Both the position numbers and the translations under genes were made by a program. 64,000 bases of DNA, taken from contig CAILUU010000046.1 of the NCBI GenBank assembly GCA_903837525.1, positions 61,396 through 125,395 on the forward strand. The letters are read 5' to 3'. The stretch comes from an uncultured Bacteroidota bacterium (GTDB lineage Bacteria; Bacteroidota; Bacteroidia; Chitinophagales; Chitinophagaceae). The notes below the pieces were generated by a model. The model did no database searches, was not told where the DNA came from, and worked only from the letters and a program-made list of their open reading frames with translations. Of this stretch, positions 45,003 to 52,467 are shown piece after piece; position 1 is the stretch's first letter; every line of letters starts with the position of its first letter.

Positions 45003-46028
45003 TTATAAAATTTGATGCATTAAATCTTCTAATTGAGTTATAGAAATGGGTTGTATTACGGCTTCACCAATTTTATTTAGTAAGATAAAGTTGATGTTAT
45101 CCCCCACTCTTTTTTTATCTTTTGTAAGAATAGAAAACACGTTGCCCTTATCAACATTAAGTGTAGTTGGTAACTGATACTGCTTTAATAAAGCAACGAT
45201 GCTATCTTTTTCTACCGAATAAAAATTATTTATTTCTTCCGAAATTTTTGCTGCTAGTACTATACCAATACTTACCGCATTACCATGTGGTACTTGATAT
45301 AAATTTTCAATAGCATGGCCAAACGTATGCCCAAAGTTTAACAACTTTCTTTCGCCTTGCTCAAATTCATCGTTAACTACAATATTGGTTTTAAGAGAAA
45401 CATTTTTTTGAATTAAAGCTGCCAATAAAACTGCATCGTTTTTATATTTTTCAATAGAATTATGTTGTAACTCGGCAAATAATTTGGCATCTTTTATACA
45501 AGCATGTTTTATAATTTCGGCAAAGCCATTTATCCATTGTTCAGTTGGTAAGGTTTGTAAAAAACTATTATCGTACAATAAAAATTTAGGCTGATTTATG
45601 GTGCCTACCATATTTTTATATACCCCAACATCAATGCCATTTTTTCCTCCAATAGCAGCATCTACCATGGCTAAAATAGTTGTAGGAACAAAAGCAAACT
45701 CAACCCCTCTTAAATATACACTTGCTACATAACCCATAATATCGGTAACTACGCCACCACCAACACCAACCAACATTGTTTTTCTATCGGCATCAAATTC
45801 AATTAACTGGTTAATAATTTTATCAACCGTTTGTTGATGTTTAAATGCTTCGCCAGCTTCAATTACAATGGTTTTATACCCTGCAAATTTTTGTTGGTGA
45901 AAGTTAAAAACAGTTTGATCGGTAAGTAAAATAATATCGCCATCAACTAGTTGTTGCAGTTGATTAATGGAATAATCAAACAAATAGCTAACCTTTTTTT
46001 TTGAAAATAAATACTCTTCCTTGTGCAT
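45003..46028 (-). CDS. aroB: 3-dehydroquinate synthase
   Basis: NAD- and metal-dependent cyclisation of DAHP to dehydroquinate. 341 residues. NAD-binding glycine segment GVGGGVVTDIMGYVASVYLR, active-site ATILAMVDAAIGGKNGIDVG-type stretch (seen as PTTILAMVDAAIGGKNGID), FAEIIKHACIKDA and the metal histidines in LLNFGHTFGHAIEN and HGNAVSIG are all present. It lies 93 bases downstream of the DAHP synthase gene and touches aroA. Confidence 0.96.
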   Translation of the reverse strand: MHKEEYLFSKKKVSYLFDYSINQLQQLVDGDIILLTDQTVFNFHQQKFAGYKTIVIEAGEAFKHQQTVDKIINQLIEFDADRKTMLVGVGGGVVTDIMGYVASVYLRGVEFAFVPTTILAMVDAAIGGKNGIDVGVYKNMVGTINQPKFLLYDNSFLQTLPTEQWINGFAEIIKHACIKDAKLFAELQHNSIEKYKNDAVLLAALIQKNVSLKTNIVVNDEFEQGERKLLNFGHTFGHAIENLYQVPHGNAVSIGIVLAAKISEEINNFYSVEKDSIVALLKQYQLPTTLNVDKGNVFSILTKDKKRVGDNINFILLNKIGEAVIQPISITQLEDLMHQIL

Positions 46029-46121
46029 ACTATATATATTTTTATAGAATACTGATTATACAAATAAAAACGGATAAGAAAAATCATTACAATCAGTCCA
46101 ATCTGCGTCATCTGTATTGTA

Positions 46122-47189
46122 TCAACTATTCATTACTTTATTTTGATGGTTAATACTTTCTAAATGTATGGCATCAAAATACTTTACTATAAATTCTTTA
46201 CTCAATCCCAAGGTATCTCCTTTTGTAAATGCTTTTTCTAAAATATCGTTCCATCTATTTGTTTGCAAAATAGTAATATTATTATTCTTTTTATAGGCAC
46301 CTATTTTATCAGATATTTTCATTCGTTGCCCTAAAATAGTAAGCAATTCATCATCTAACTGATTAATTTGTTCTCTTAGGGTGGTTAAAGCTGTAATAAA
46401 CTCTTGCTCGGTAGTTGTTTCACTACGCCAAATTAAAGCGTCTAATAACTCACTCAAACGCTCTGGCGCAATTTGTTGATTAGCATCGCTCCAAGCATTA
46501 TCTGGGTCAATATGGCTTTCAAGCATCAATCCATCAAAACCTAAGTCTATACTTTTTTGTGCAACACTCTGCAACATATGCCTATTACCACAAATATGCG
46601 ATGGATCGCAAATTAAGGGTATACCAACAAAGCGCCTTTTCATTTCAATAGGCAAATGCCACATAGGAGCATTTCTATATTCGGTATTACCATAACTGCT
46701 AAAACCTCTATGAATCATTCCTACTTCTTTTATACCCACTTTTTGGAGGCGTTCAATACCGCCAGTCCATAACTCTAAATCTGGGTTAATAGGATTTTTT
46801 ATTAGTACTGGTACATCAACCCCACGTAAGGCATCTGCCACTTCTTGCACACTAAATGGGTTTACGGTTGTTCTTGCACCTATCCAAAGCATGTCTAAAT
46901 CAAACTGCAAGGCATCTTCTACATGCTTTGCTGTGGCTACTTCTACCGTTATGGGTAAGCCTGTAATTTTTTTTGCAGCTACTAACCAAGGTAACCCTTT
47001 TGTACCTATCCCTTCAAATAAACCAGGTTTAGTTCTAGGTTTCCAAATACCTGCTCTCAGTACATCTACCTTTCCTGTAGCAGCTAGTTTGGTAGCGGTT
47101 TCAATCATTTGCTCTTCCGTTTCGGCACTACATGGACCACTAATTATTAATGGCCGCTTATTCCATTTCGTTAAAATTTCGTCGTTCAT
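46122..47189 (-). CDS. Bifunctional DAHP synthase / chorismate mutase type II
   Basis: The protein is about 355 residues. The first 260 residues are a KDSA-family DAHP synthase (RPLIISGPCSAETEEQM, RAGIWKPRTKPGLFEGIG, IHRGFSSYGN, PLICDPSHICGN). The last 90 residues are an AroQ-type chorismate mutase (LREQINQLDDELLTILGQRM). It catalyses the entry step of the shikimate pathway and the branch to prephenate. The start is set at the ATG at 47189; an in-frame GTG at 47216 would add nine residues of no family likeness. It leads the intact aro genes and lies directly downstream of a tyrA remnant. Confidence 0.94.
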   Translation of the reverse strand: MNDEILTKWNKRPLIISGPCSAETEEQMIETATKLAATGKVDVLRAGIWKPRTKPGLFEGIGTKGLPWLVAAKKITGLPITVEVATAKHVEDALQFDLDMLWIGARTTVNPFSVQEVADALRGVDVPVLIKNPINPDLELWTGGIERLQKVGIKEVGMIHRGFSSYGNTEYRNAPMWHLPIEMKRRFVGIPLICDPSHICGNRHMLQSVAQKSIDLGFDGLMLESHIDPDNAWSDANQQIAPERLSELLDALIWRSETTTEQEFITALTTLREQINQLDDELLTILGQRMKISDKIGAYKKNNNITILQTNRWNDILEKAFTKGDTLGLSKEFIVKYFDAIHLESINHQNKVMNS

Positions 47190-47223
47190 TTTATTTAATT
47201 TTTTATTCCAAAACACTATTTCG

Positions 47224-47358
47224 TTACTTAATTATTAGTTTAGTTTCAATCCAATTTTGTTTATTTAGTTCAAATTTTGTTTCTCCTTTCCCGTAAACAC
47301 CTAGGTATAAGGCAATACTTCCGCCTATTAATCCTAATCCAATAATAGCTACATTCAT
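47224..47358 (-). pseudogene. Remnant of tyrA (prephenate dehydrogenase), first ~19 codons
   Basis: A 44-codon frame opens MNVAIIGLGLIGGSIALYL, the NAD-binding start of prephenate dehydrogenase, then switches to a sequence I cannot place (GVYGKGETKFELNKQNW...) and stops. An intact TyrA has about 280 residues. In many Bacteroidota tyrA lies immediately before the fused DAHP synthase/chorismate mutase gene, exactly where this piece sits (8 bases before the in-frame GTG, 34 before the ATG). The simplest reading is a large internal deletion. The downstream aro genes may still use the old tyrA promoter and start. Confidence 0.65.
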
Positions 47359-47370
47359 ACTAGTAAATAA

Positions 47371-47402
47371 CAAATCCCGACTAAAAATTTAGTCGGGATT
47401 TG
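47371..47402 (-). terminator. Perfect 15-base hairpin upstream of the tyrA remnant
   Basis: CAAATCCCGACTAAA and its exact complement (47371-47385 and 47388-47402) form a strong stem 12 bases before the remnant's ATG. It may be a terminator of an earlier transcript or a leader hairpin for the aro genes. There is no long T-run in either direction, so the role is open. Confidence 0.5.
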
Positions 47403-47541
47403 TATGTTATAAATTTTTATTAAACTTTTTAACAATAAACAACCCAACTATTACTAACCTAATAATAATTGTACTGCCAAGTATAGTTATTTATTTTATT
47501 AATTCTATATAAAGGTAGTGGGCTAAGGGCATACTACAAAA
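47403..47541. other. Intergenic stretch, nothing recognised
   Basis: AT-rich sequence between two hairpins. No ORF or remnant was recognised. Confidence 0.4.
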
Positions 47542-47571
47542 AAAGCCCTCTTTAAGACTAAAGAGGGCTTT
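47542..47571 (-). terminator. Intrinsic terminator after the repeat lipoprotein gene
   Basis: Perfect 12-base stem AAAGCCCTCTTT / AAAGAGGGCTTT (47542-47553 and 47560-47571) with a six-base loop. On the minus strand it runs into seven T. It lies 75 bases beyond the lipoprotein stop. Confidence 0.85.
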
Positions 47572-47646
47572 AACGATTGCTTGTCATTTTAAATTTTTAC
47601 ATAAAACCGGCTAGTTTAGAACAAACAATCTTTTGGCCGATAAAAA

Positions 47647-47853
47647 TTACGGTTTTTTTACTGCAGGAGAATCTGGTTTTGGAGCAGCAACTGCAGGAGA
47701 ATCTGGTTTTGGAGCAGCAACTACTGGAGAATCAGGCTTTGGAGCTTCTACTTTTGGAGAATCATTTCCAGTTCCTTCTACTTTCTTCTCTTCGTTGTTA
47801 CAAGCTACTAGAGCTACAGTTACTACTGCTAATGCTAAAAATACTTTTTTCAT
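47647..47853 (-). CDS. Small lipoprotein with Pro-rich decapeptide repeats
   Basis: 68 residues. The signal MKKVFLALAVVTVALVACNN contains the lipobox LVAC, so Cys18 should be lipidated. The mature part is an extended, charged Pro-rich chain with a period of ten residues (APKPDSPAVA and variants, about three and a half copies). Such a chain would act as a flexible surface or periplasmic spacer. No binding domain follows. It is transcribed away from the sigma factor gene, with which it shares a 140-base control region holding an inverted repeat, and ends at a strong terminator. Confidence 0.82.
   Translation of the reverse strand: MKKVFLALAVVTVALVACNNEEKKVEGTGNDSPKVEAPKPDSPVVAAPKPDSPAVAAPKPDSPAVKKP
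47661..47750. repeat. Tandem 30-base repeat inside the lipoprotein gene
   Basis: Two adjacent 30-base units at 47661-47690 and 47691-47720 are identical, and a third at 47721-47750 is diverged, followed by a partial fourth. Being a multiple of three, copy-number change would lengthen or shorten the protein by ten residues without a frameshift. It is coding repeat sequence, not a CRISPR. Confidence 0.9.
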
Positions 47854-47910
47854 TTTTTTTTGTTTAAATTTTAAAATTATAATTTTATTTTAATACAAGA
47901 ACTTAAAAAA

Positions 47911-47959
47911 GGTAACCCATCTTTTAAAAAAAATACTATTTTCGTTTTTTTGGGTTACC
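47911..47959. promoter_or_regulatory. Inverted repeat GGTAACCCA / TGGGTTACC between lipoprotein and sigma genes
   Basis: Two perfect 9-base arms (47911-47919 and 47951-47959) are separated by 31 bases rich in A then T, in the divergent control region. It could be a paired operator or a hairpin in a transcript. No TAnnTTTG box is apparent for either gene, which is consistent with control by an alternative sigma factor. Confidence 0.45.
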
Positions 47960-47993
47960 ATTCAATTGTAAACGTATTAATAACACAACTTAG

Positions 47994-48560
47994 GTGAACA
48001 CATTAGAGCAAGAAAACTCATTGATCAAGGGACTGGCTAGCAATAATAAACAAGCTATAGAATCTATTTATAAAGATAACTATACTGTTATACAGTGCTT
48101 TATATTAAATAATAACGGCACCGTTGATGAGGCTAGGGATATTTTTCAAGAAGCTATGATAGTGCTTTACGAAAAAGCTTTAACAGGTCAATTTGAATTA
48201 ACCTGTCAATTACGAACGTATATTTTTTCGGTTTGTAGGCGGCTTTGGTTAAAAAGATTGCAACAAATGAATCGTTTTAGTAATAACACAGATCATATTG
48301 CTGAAACAATATCAGTTGAAGAAGAAATAGAAGCACACGAAAAACATAATAGCGATATTAATTTAATGGAAAACGCTATGAGTAAGTTGGGAGAACCTTG
48401 TAAAAGCTTGTTAGACGCCTATTATACCCAAAAAAAGAATATGCAAGATATTGCAACAGAATTTGGATATACCAACTCAGATAATGCTAAAACACAGAAA
48501 TACAAGTGTTTAATGCGGTTAAAAAAAATATTTTTTGCAGAATATAAAAATGGCAATTAA
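47994..48560 (+). CDS. ECF-type sigma-70 family RNA polymerase sigma factor
   Basis: 188 residues starting with GTG. Region 2 is visible as SIYKDNYTVIQCFILNN, VDEARDIFQEAMIVLYEKAL and LRTYIFSVCRRLWLKRLQQ (core and -10 binding). Region 4 is LGEPCKSLLDAYYTQKKNMQ, DIATEFGYTNSDNAKTQKYK and CLMRLKKIFF, a helix-turn-helix for -35 recognition. There is no region 3, as in ECF factors. Its end overlaps the start of the membrane protein that follows, the usual layout of a sigma/anti-sigma pair. Confidence 0.9.
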   Translation: MNTLEQENSLIKGLASNNKQAIESIYKDNYTVIQCFILNNNGTVDEARDIFQEAMIVLYEKALTGQFELTCQLRTYIFSVCRRLWLKRLQQMNRFSNNTDHIAETISVEEEIEAHEKHNSDINLMENAMSKLGEPCKSLLDAYYTQKKNMQDIATEFGYTNSDNAKTQKYKCLMRLKKIFFAEYKNGN

Positions 48561-49656
48561 AATGGATGATATTTTATTACTAGACACAATTGAGCGTTAC
48601 AAAAATGGCGAAATGACTACCCAAGAAAGTACTTTTTTTGAGGAGCTTCGAAAAAACAATCCAGAAATTGATCAATTAGTTGTTGAACATAATTTTTTTG
48701 TAGCCGAAGTTGAAAAATTCGGAACACAAAAAAGTTTTAAACATACCCTACACGAAGTAGAAGCAAAAATGATTGATGAGGGCTTAATAAGTAGACCTAT
48801 TTTAACTGGAGGAGCTAAAATTGTGCAGGTATGGAGCAAATATAAACGAGTAGCTAGTTTAGCTGCAGGTATAGCAGGTATAGTATCGGTTCTTACTATT
48901 GGTTTAGCATCTATTTTTAATAAAACTACTAACCCCGATATTGACAAATTAAGTAGAAAAGTAGAAAATTTAGAAAAAGGACAAAACAAAACAGTTAACG
49001 AGTTAAATGAGGTAAAAGGAAAAATAAACAAAATTGATCCTAATGCTTTACCAAAAAGCGGTGGTACAGGGTTTTTAATTGATGGCAAGGGTTATATTAT
49101 AACAAATGCACACGTTTTAAAAGGCAAAACAATTATTGCTAGTAATACAAAAGGCGTGCAATTTGTTGCAACCATTTGCACTAAAGATATTGAAAGAGAT
49201 ATTGCCATATTAAAAATAGAAGATAACGATTTTCAGGCTTATGCTACATTACCCTATAGCTTTAGTAAAAAAGTAAATTTAGCTGCACCTGTTTTTACAA
49301 TGGGTTTTCCTAAAGATGAAATTGTATATGGCGAAGGTTATTTAAGTAGCGAAACTGGTTATAAAAGCGATACCCTCTCTTACCAAATTGCTATAAGTGC
49401 GGAACATGGCAATAGCGGCAGCCCAGTACTAAATAAACATGGCGATGTTATAGGCATATTAACGGATAAAAGTAATGGTGGAGCTGTATTTGCCATAAAG
49501 TCGATGTATATATTTAACGCAATTGATAACCTTAAAAATGATACTAAACATTCAAGCATAAAATTATCAACAACTAACTCAATTAAAAACTTAAATAGAG
49601 AAGAACAAGTTAAAAAAGTAAATAACTGTGTGTTTTTAATAAAAAGTTACGAATAA
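48550..49656 (+). CDS. Membrane-anchored trypsin-like serine protease with anti-sigma-like N-terminus
   Basis: 368 residues. The cytoplasmic part (about 1-95) resembles Bacteroidota anti-sigma heads: DTIERYKNGEMTTQESTFFE, then EIDQLVVEHNFFVAEVE. A transmembrane helix at about 102-123 (VASLAAGIAGIVSVLTIGLA) is followed by a coiled coil (DKLSRKVENLEKGQNKTVNE). The periplasmic S1C/trypsin-like domain has a full triad: His188 in TNAHVLKG, Asp217 in ERDIAIL and Ser289 in GNSGSP. It overlaps the sigma gene by 11 bases from this ATG; an ATG at 48562 is also possible. A protease sensor controlling the sigma factor is inferred, not shown. Confidence 0.85.
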   Translation: MAIKMDDILLLDTIERYKNGEMTTQESTFFEELRKNNPEIDQLVVEHNFFVAEVEKFGTQKSFKHTLHEVEAKMIDEGLISRPILTGGAKIVQVWSKYKRVASLAAGIAGIVSVLTIGLASIFNKTTNPDIDKLSRKVENLEKGQNKTVNELNEVKGKINKIDPNALPKSGGTGFLIDGKGYIITNAHVLKGKTIIASNTKGVQFVATICTKDIERDIAILKIEDNDFQAYATLPYSFSKKVNLAAPVFTMGFPKDEIVYGEGYLSSETGYKSDTLSYQIAISAEHGNSGSPVLNKHGDVIGILTDKSNGGAVFAIKSMYIFNAIDNLKNDTKHSSIKLSTTNSIKNLNREEQVKKVNNCVFLIKSYE

Positions 49657-49681
49657 AAAAATTCCCTTAAAAACGAAAAAT

Positions 49682-49712
49682 AAAAGCGTCAATGTTGTAT
49701 TGACGCTTTTTT
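49682..49712 (+). terminator. Intrinsic terminator after the sigma/protease pair
   Basis: Perfect 12-base stem AAAAGCGTCAAT / ATTGACGCTTTT (49682-49693 and 49699-49710) with a five-base loop and a T-run. It ends the two-gene transcript and may serve the convergent gene in the other direction. Confidence 0.85.
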
Positions 49713-49732
49713 AGTTTACTTCTTTTATATAT

Positions 49733-50632
49733 CTAACCCCATAAATTAGCCGGGTATTCCTTATCAGCAATTAATTTATCAATACTTGCTTTTACAATGG
49801 GTGCATCCTCTTTGTAGGTAACACCAAACCATTGTGCATTTGTAGGAATTACTTCAATACTTCCATGGTTATTTTCCATAAAGTTTTGGGCCAGTATAGG
49901 TATAAAAAACTCTGCCTTTGGGTTGTTTAAATGTTCAATAACAAACTGTTTAAATAATTTTTGAATATCTGTAAATATAGCTGGGTGAAAACACCAAAAA
50001 TTCATAGATACACTTGAATGATAAGGTACTTCAACTTTTTCATCATTATCTTCAAACACAATCCTATTTTGTTCCTTGTATAATTTTGTTCTTTCCTTTA
50101 TGCTTACTAACTTATTATCACTATCTACTTCGCAAACTCCCCTACTCACTGTTCCAAATTCGCTTAACGTTTTTGCCAATTGATAGCCAATAATAGAATA
50201 AGTTGATGGAGTACATTTAGAGCGTAAAAATTGAGCAGCTTTAACAAAGCCATCTTTACCATAAAAATCATCTGCATTAATTACAGCAAAAGGTTCTTTA
50301 ACTACTTCTTTGGCACATAAAATTGCATGGCCAGTACCCCAAGGTTTTTGCCTGTTAGCCGCTATAGTGGCGTCTTCAATGAAACTATCCATTTCTTGAT
50401 AAACATATTCGGTAGCAATTTTACCTTTTAATTTAGGCTCAAATGTTGCTTTAAATTGTTCTGCAAAATCTTTACGAATAATAAAAACTACTTTACCAAA
50501 ACCAGCTTTTATAGCATCGTAAATACTGTAATCCATAATGGTTTCGCCAGTTGGTCCAAAACCTTCGGTTTGTTTCATACTACCATATCGGCTTGCCATA
50601 CCTGCGGCTAAAATTAAAAGTGTAGGTTGCAT
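49733..50632 (-). CDS. NDP-sugar-type nucleotidyltransferase
   Basis: 299 residues of the GT-A-fold nucleotidyltransferase superfamily. The signature LLILAAGMASRYGSMKQTEG near residues 5-24 binds the nucleotide. VINADDFYGKDGF supplies the metal Asp pair, and WGTGHAILCAKEVV and PYHSSVSMNFWCFHP follow. It is likely to activate a sugar or alditol phosphate; the particular substrate is not evident. No sugar-biosynthesis genes are adjacent. It is divergent from the PLP enzyme gene across a 64-base region with a TTTTGC / GCAAAA inverted repeat (50665-50679). Confidence 0.85.
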   Translation of the reverse strand: MQPTLLILAAGMASRYGSMKQTEGFGPTGETIMDYSIYDAIKAGFGKVVFIIRKDFAEQFKATFEPKLKGKIATEYVYQEMDSFIEDATIAANRQKPWGTGHAILCAKEVVKEPFAVINADDFYGKDGFVKAAQFLRSKCTPSTYSIIGYQLAKTLSEFGTVSRGVCEVDSDNKLVSIKERTKLYKEQNRIVFEDNDEKVEVPYHSSVSMNFWCFHPAIFTDIQKLFKQFVIEHLNNPKAEFFIPILAQNFMENNHGSIEVIPTNAQWFGVTYKEDAPIVKASIDKLIADKEYPANLWG

Positions 50633-50696
50633 TTAATATAGAAAATTAAAAATTATATACTCATTTTTGCAAAGCAAAATTAAGTATAAAAGATAT

Positions 50697-51605
50697 ATGG
50701 ATATTGATTATCAAAATATTACTATTGATGAACTACAAAATGAATTGTTTACTACAAAACAAGTAACTGTTGCTGTTTTGCGATTAGATAAAATAGACCC
50801 CATACTATCGGGTAACAAACTTTTTAAACTGCATTATTTTTTACAACAAGCAAAAGAACAAAACAAAAATACAATTGTAACATTTGGTGGTGCGTATAGT
50901 AATCATTTAGCAGCAACAGCTTATGCTTGCAAGCTAAATAAGTTGCAAGCAATAGGTATAATACGTGGAGAAAAACCTACAACCCCATCACACACCTTGC
51001 AGTATTGTGTTAAAAATAATATGCAACTGCAATTTATTAGTAGAGCCGAGTATGATAAAAAAGAAAAGAGTCAATTTTTGGCTACAGTACAAAATCAATA
51101 TAAAAATACACTAGTAATACCCGAAGGAGGATTTAGCAGTTTAGGCAGTAAAGGTGCAGGTTTAATTATGGATGTATTTAATGTACATAACTACACCCAT
51201 ATTTGCTTGGCAGTAGGAACGGCTACAACCTTAAGCGGCATTATACAAAATGCTACAAAAAGCCAACAAATAATAGCCATCCCTGTTTTAAAAGGCATGA
51301 CAGATTTAGAGAAAAGAATGAATACCTTAATCTATCAAAAATACAACCCAACGCAATTAACAACTTGGAGTGAGTATCACTTTGGCGGTTATGCAAAAAA
51401 AACAACTGCTTTATTTAATTTTATGAATGAATGTTGGGTTAAGTACAAGCTACCACTCGATTTTGTGTATACTGCCAAAGCCTTTTATGGCGTAATAGAT
51501 AAAATTGGTAATGATTTTTTTCCTCCATCTAGCAACATTCTATTTATACATACAGGAGGCTTACAAGGCAACTTATCTTTACCTGCTAACACATTATTAT
51601 TTTGA
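50697..51605 (+). CDS. PLP-dependent D-cysteine desulfhydrase / ACC deaminase family enzyme
   Basis: 302 residues of the fold type II PLP group. The PLP lysine lies in ILSGNKLFKLHYFLQQA. FGGAYSNHLAATAYACKL and PEGGFSSLGSKGAGLIMDV form substrate and cofactor loops. AVGTATTLSGIIQ is the phosphate-binding loop, and FIHTGGLQGNL is at the C-terminus. Members act on D-cysteine or 1-aminocyclopropane-1-carboxylate, and bacterial forms without the ACC-specific residues mostly are desulfhydrases. The start is the ATG at 50697 (MDIDYQNITIDEL); an upstream TTG at 50667 is less likely. Confidence 0.88.
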   Translation: MDIDYQNITIDELQNELFTTKQVTVAVLRLDKIDPILSGNKLFKLHYFLQQAKEQNKNTIVTFGGAYSNHLAATAYACKLNKLQAIGIIRGEKPTTPSHTLQYCVKNNMQLQFISRAEYDKKEKSQFLATVQNQYKNTLVIPEGGFSSLGSKGAGLIMDVFNVHNYTHICLAVGTATTLSGIIQNATKSQQIIAIPVLKGMTDLEKRMNTLIYQKYNPTQLTTWSEYHFGGYAKKTTALFNFMNECWVKYKLPLDFVYTAKAFYGVIDKIGNDFFPPSSNILFIHTGGLQGNLSLPANTLLF

Positions 51606-51628
51606 ATTTTAACAACCCTTTATCTTTG
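51601..51628 (+). promoter_or_regulatory. Promoter of the secreted-protein gene at 51667
   Basis: TTTG (51601-51604), a 16-base spacer and TATCTTTG (51621-51628), matching the Bacteroidota consensus. The -33 box overlaps the stop codon of the preceding gene. The leader would be about 35 bases. Confidence 0.65.
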
Positions 51629-51666
51629 CACCTAAATAAAAAATTAAACGGTACAGTTTAAGCAGT

Positions 51667-52452
51667 ATGAAAAACGTTAGTTGGCTTTTATTTTTTGGTA
51701 TACTTTTTTTTAGCAAGCAATCTTTTGCACAAAATTTTTTGCCAGCACTTAACGCAAAAAATGTGGATGGCAAAATAATTATTTCTTGGCAAAACAATTA
51801 TACACAGCCAATTGCAACTTTAAGTATACAACGATCGTTCGATAGTTTAAAAAATTACACTACTATAGGCAGCGTACTTAATTCGCAGAATACCGAAAAT
51901 GGTTTTGTTGATAACAAACCACCTTATACCAAAATGTATTACCGTGTATTTGTAGCGTTTGAAGGTGGTAAATATGTATTTAGTAATATAGTTAGACCTA
52001 TAAAGCAAAAGCCTATCGAAACTGATACGGTTATTACTACTATTTTTATTTATCCCCCAAACGAAAATGCTTTAGTTAAAGATAATACTGGTGTAAAAAT
52101 TTTAATATCTACCCCAAAGAATACGATTGGTAAAATTCAACCAAAAACAACTTTACCCGAAATAGTAACACCTAAAATTGTTACTTATCCAAGCAAATTA
52201 ATATTTACAGCAAAAACAAATGCATTAGTAATAGATTTACCCGGCGGAGATATTAAAAAGTATTCGATTAAATTTTTTACCGAAAAAAATGAGCCTGTTT
52301 TTGAATTAAAAAACTTACCTAGTAATTATTTAATTTTAGAAAAAGTAAATTTTGAACGAAGTGGTTGGTACAATTTTGAACTCTACGAAAATGGCATTTT
52401 AATGCAAAAAAACAAATTTTTAATACCAAAAGATGTAAAGAATAATAGGTAA
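51667..52452 (+). CDS. Secreted hypothetical protein, 261 residues
   Basis: It has a signal peptide (VSWLLFFGILFFSKQSFAQ), then a fibronectin-III-like segment (KIIISWQNNYTQPIATLSIQ, MYYRVFVAFEGGKYVFSN) to about residue 115, a Pro/Lys-rich linker and a second beta-rich domain ending SGWYNFELYENGILMQKNK. No enzymatic motif and no T9SS tail are seen. The family is unknown to me. It probably binds or lines the cell surface, but this is a guess from the domain type. It is a single gene with a clear promoter. Confidence 0.78.
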   Translation: MKNVSWLLFFGILFFSKQSFAQNFLPALNAKNVDGKIIISWQNNYTQPIATLSIQRSFDSLKNYTTIGSVLNSQNTENGFVDNKPPYTKMYYRVFVAFEGGKYVFSNIVRPIKQKPIETDTVITTIFIYPPNENALVKDNTGVKILISTPKNTIGKIQPKTTLPEIVTPKIVTYPSKLIFTAKTNALVIDLPGGDIKKYSIKFFTEKNEPVFELKNLPSNYLILEKVNFERSGWYNFELYENGILMQKNKFLIPKDVKNNR

Positions 52453-52467
52453 AATTGTTTTAGAAAA

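Noticed and set aside
47661..47750. Short direct repeats as a possible CRISPR
   Set aside because: Units are contiguous without spacers, encode a decapeptide in frame and lie inside a lipoprotein gene.
47577..47893. Two overlapping plus-strand ORFs of 96 and 86 codons with Leu- or Gly-rich repeats
   Set aside because: They are antisense readings of the lipoprotein repeat gene. The minus-strand reading has a signal peptide, lipobox, and terminator; the plus-strand readings have none.
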